Assembly (NCBI GenBank): GCA_035272265.1
Contig: DATEQV010000500.1
Location: 1 to 7,080 of the forward strand
DNA from: Acidisphaera sp035272265
GTDB taxonomy: Bacteria > Pseudomonadota > Alphaproteobacteria > Acetobacterales > Acetobacteraceae
Reading direction: 5' to 3'
DNA length: 7,080 nucleotides
Part shown: in pieces, positions 5,103 through 7,080 of the stretch
Numbering within the stretch: the stretch's first letter is position 1
Layout: each line of letters opens with the position of its first letter
Notes under the pieces: model-generated
The model's database searches: none
What the model saw: only the letters and a program-made list of their open reading frames with translations
Told to the model about the DNA's origin: nothing
Position numbers and translations under genes: made by a program

Positions 5103-6059
5103 ATGACGAATGACGGCAGCCGCGTGCTTCGGGTGGCAGGCGCGCAGATGGGTCCGACCTCCCGCCACGATCCGCGCGCGCGCACGCTCGGGCGGCTGAT
5201 CGCTCTCCTCGATCGTGCGGCGGACGACGGCGGGGCGCTGGTCGTGTTCCCCGAGTTGGCGCTGACCACCTTCTTCCCGCGCTGGCTGATCACGGACGAA
5301 CGGGAGCTGGATGCGTTCTTCGAACCCGCCATGCCCAATCCCGCCGTGCAGCCGCTGTTCGACCGCGCGGCCGCCCGCCGCGTCGGTTTCTATCTCGGCT
5401 ATGCCGAGCGCACGACGGACGGGCGGCGCTTCAACAGCTCGATCCTGGTCGCTCCTGATGGCGCTACCATCGGCCACTACCGCAAGGTGCATCTGCCGGG
5501 GTTTGTAGAGCCCCGGCCACAACTCGAGTGGCAGCAGCTCGAGAAGCGGTATTTCGCCTACGGTGATTTGGGCTTCCCCGCCTTCCGCGGCCCGGCGTCG
5601 CTGAAGGGCGCGATCCTCGGCATGATGATCTGCAACGACCGTCGCTGGCCGGAGGCGTGGCGCGTGCTCGGGCTGCAGGGCGTCGAGCTGGTCTGCTGCG
5701 GCTACAACACCGCCGGCTTCGGCCCGTACGGCGGCGAGAACGAGGACATGGCGCTGCGCACCTTCCACTCCGAGTTGGTCGCGCAGGCGAACGCGTACAT
5801 GAACGCGACCTGGGCGGTGTCGGTCGCCAAGGCAGGCAATGAGGACGGTGCGGCGCTGATCGCCGGATCGTGCATCGTCGATCCCGCCGGGCGCATCGTC
5901 GTGAAGTCGGAGACCCTGGACGACGAGGTGATCGTCGCCGACTGCGACCTGGACGCTTGCCGCCACGGCAAACAGAACATGTTCGACTTCGCCACCCACC
6001 GCCGCCCGATGCACTACGGCCCGATCACCGCTCAGACCGGGGTGCGGGAGCCGGGCTAG
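5103..6059 (+). CDS. Nitrilase-superfamily amidohydrolase, N-carbamoyl-D-amino-acid hydrolase-like
   Basis: Probably hydrolyses an N-carbamoyl amino acid (or related amide) to amino acid, CO2 and ammonia through a Cys nucleophile; cytoplasmic. At 318 residues it is near the length of Agrobacterium D-carbamoylase (304). The Glu-Lys-Cys triad is intact: Glu51 in FPELALTTFFPRW, Lys128 in YRKVHLPG and Cys177 in MMICNDRRWPE, whose paired arginines bind the substrate carboxylate in D-carbamoylases. LEKRYF (146-151, Glu147), GYNT (200-203), FH (221-222) and the C-terminal HRRPMHYG also match. Differences are Gln145 where Agrobacterium has His144, and a divergent 204-220 loop two residues longer. ATG at 5103 is preferred because AAGG lies 8 bases upstream; GTG at 5094 with AAGGA 12 bases upstream is the alternative and adds three residues. 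It is divergent from prpD. Substrate, and D-stereospecificity, are uncertain. Confidence 0.85.
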   Translation: MTNDGSRVLRVAGAQMGPTSRHDPRARTLGRLIALLDRAADDGGALVVFPELALTTFFPRWLITDERELDAFFEPAMPNPAVQPLFDRAAARRVGFYLGYAERTTDGRRFNSSILVAPDGATIGHYRKVHLPGFVEPRPQLEWQQLEKRYFAYGDLGFPAFRGPASLKGAILGMMICNDRRWPEAWRVLGLQGVELVCCGYNTAGFGPYGGENEDMALRTFHSELVAQANAYMNATWAVSVAKAGNEDGAALIAGSCIVDPAGRIVVKSETLDDEVIVADCDLDACRHGKQNMFDFATHRRPMHYGPITAQTGVREPG

Positions 6060-7080
6060 CTCCTGTGCTGACGATCAGCGTCCTGCGCGGGCCGCCCGCG
6101 CTGGAAGACGGCAAGGCTGTCGTACAGGTGCATCGACAGCGTCGAGCGGCTGAAGTCGGTGGGCGCCAGCGCACCCCTTGTCCAGTCGGCGTTCAGTTCG
6201 TCGATCAGCTGCTTGCACAGCTCGATGAACGTGCCCTCGCGCCTCAGCCCGCCGCCGTACTCGTCCCAGTACGCGGCATGCAGATCCTCGACGATGTACA
6301 CGCCGTCCGGCGCGAGCCTTGGATACAGCGTGCGGAAGCTGGCGACCATGTCCGCCGCCTGGTGGCTGCCGTCGTCGATGACGATGTCGGGGGCGCCGAA
6401 CTCCGCGATCACCGCGGCCAGGAAGTCGGCGTCGCTCTGGTCGCCGATGCGCACCGCGACCTGCGGACCGGCGGCATCCGCCCTCGCGGGATTGTTGTTG
6501 ATGCCGACGATCTGCGCGAACGGCCCCAGATAGCGCCGCCACATCTCCACCGACCCGCCCTCGCCGACCCCGATCTCGACCAACACCGCCGGCCGGTTCA
6601 CGTATCGGCGCAGATGCGCCTCGTAGGCGGGGAAGTAGTGCTTCCACTTGTCGATCTCGCGGCCCCGGTGCCCGAGGAACGTACTCCACAGGCTGACGCC
6701 GCTGCCGGTTTGCGCCGCAGGGCTCGCGTGCCGAACGGGTGGCGTGGCGGGCTCGGCTGCCGCGACCGGAGCTTCGCTCGGCGGCGGCGTTGCCTCCGCC
6801 GTCGGCGCGAAGCGAGGACGGTTCGGGTCCGTCGCGTCGGCGGGATGGATGGTCAGCCCCTCGTCGGTGCGCTCGCGCAGCACCGGTCCCGCGAGGTTCC
6901 ACAGGTAATGACCCCGCACCGGCTGCCCGCGCGCGGCGAAGGTCTCCATCGCGACCATGTTCGCGAAGGTCGAGTTGCTGGTGCCGGCGAAATACTCGGC
7001 CCGCAATGCCATCTCGAAGTCGAGCACGGCGAGGTCGGTACGGTTCAGCGCATCCAGGTAGGCAGGCGCGAGCACATCGG
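6056..7080 (-). CDS. Class I SAM-dependent methyltransferase with unidentified N-terminal domain (N-terminus outside window)
   Basis: The frame is open to the window edge, so the start is unseen and the GTG at 7073-7075 (counted as residue 1) is internal. Residues 129-339 form a methyltransferase of the CmcI/MycE-like type: LVEIGVGEGGSVEMW (SAM loop, 165-179), IVGINNNP (189-196), DIVIDDGSH (230-238) and GVYIVEDLHAAYW (258-270). Asp234/Asp235 and Glu263/Asp264 resemble the Mg ligands of sugar O-methyltransferases such as MycE. Asn193 replaces the usual acidic residue after the second strand. Residues 78-127 are a Pro/Ala-rich linker. Residues 1-77, including DFEMALRAEYFAGTSNSTFANM, recall the end of fucosyltransferase-fold enzymes; that part is tentative. 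A role in methylating a surface glycan or secondary metabolite is inferred. It converges on the amidohydrolase with a shared CTAG. Confidence 0.72.
   Translation of the reverse strand, partial: DVLAPAYLDALNRTDLAVLDFEMALRAEYFAGTSNSTFANMVAMETFAARGQPVRGHYLWNLAGPVLRERTDEGLTIHPADATDPNRPRFAPTAEATPPPSEAPVAAAEPATPPVRHASPAAQTGSGVSLWSTFLGHRGREIDKWKHYFPAYEAHLRRYVNRPAVLVEIGVGEGGSVEMWRRYLGPFAQIVGINNNPARADAAGPQVAVRIGDQSDADFLAAVIAEFGAPDIVIDDGSHQAADMVASFRTLYPRLAPDGVYIVEDLHAAYWDEYGGGLRREGTFIELCKQLIDELNADWTRGALAPTDFSRSTLSMHLYDSLAVFQRGRPAQDADRQHRS

Noticed and set aside
5061..6014. A 317-codon open frame on the minus strand opposite the amidohydrolase
   Set aside because: The plus strand encodes a clear nitrilase-superfamily enzyme over the same bases. 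The antisense product has no recognisable domain and arises from codon bias.

Overview
The window is GC-rich chromosomal DNA, most likely from an alphaproteobacterium (perhaps Rhodospirillales- or Reyranella-like, a guess). The main clue is the order homoserine kinase (aminoglycoside-phosphotransferase type ThrB) followed directly by RNase HI, a pairing familiar from alphaproteobacteria. Strong Shine-Dalgarno sequences, G/C-ending codons and the type of PrpC also fit. I see no tRNA, rRNA, CRISPR array, transposase or phage gene.

Layout: positions 1-1072 (+) hold the 3' part of thrB, overlapping a complete rnhA by 11 bases. A strong bidirectional hairpin terminator (1098-1123) separates rnhA from a convergent gene at 1165-1602 (-), which encodes a Lys/Arg/Ala/Thr-rich histone H1-like DNA-binding protein with an acidic, His-rich tail. 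Positions 1603-2270 contain no convincing gene. That gap holds an A-rich pair of 19-bp direct repeats with a TTGACA box facing the H1-like gene, and the terminator of the next operon. Positions 2271-4937 (-) hold a tight two-gene operon, prpD then prpC, encoding 2-methylcitrate dehydratase and 2-methylcitrate synthase of the methylcitrate cycle for propionyl-CoA. Neither prpB nor a prp regulator is in the window. A 165-bp divergent region (4938-5102) carries an inverted repeat that overlaps a plausible prpDC promoter. Positions 5103-6059 (+) encode a nitrilase-superfamily amidohydrolase close to N-carbamoyl-D-amino-acid hydrolase. It ends on the same CTAG as the convergent last gene (6056-7080, -, truncated by the window edge). 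That gene encodes a two-part protein: an unidentified, possibly fucosyltransferase-like, N-terminal segment, a Pro/Ala-rich linker and a metal-dependent class I SAM methyltransferase domain.

Functionally the window is a set of small unrelated units: amino-acid biosynthesis and DNA/RNA maintenance, nucleoid structure, propionate catabolism, carbamoyl/amide hydrolysis, and glycan or natural-product methylation. One possible link is that N-carbamoyl hydrolysis during thymine breakdown would eventually yield propionyl-CoA, the substrate of the divergent prpDC operon. I found no clear new multi-gene system. The most interesting points are the altered fourth active-site residue of RNase HI, the chimeric methyltransferase, and the repeat and operator structures in the two non-coding regions.
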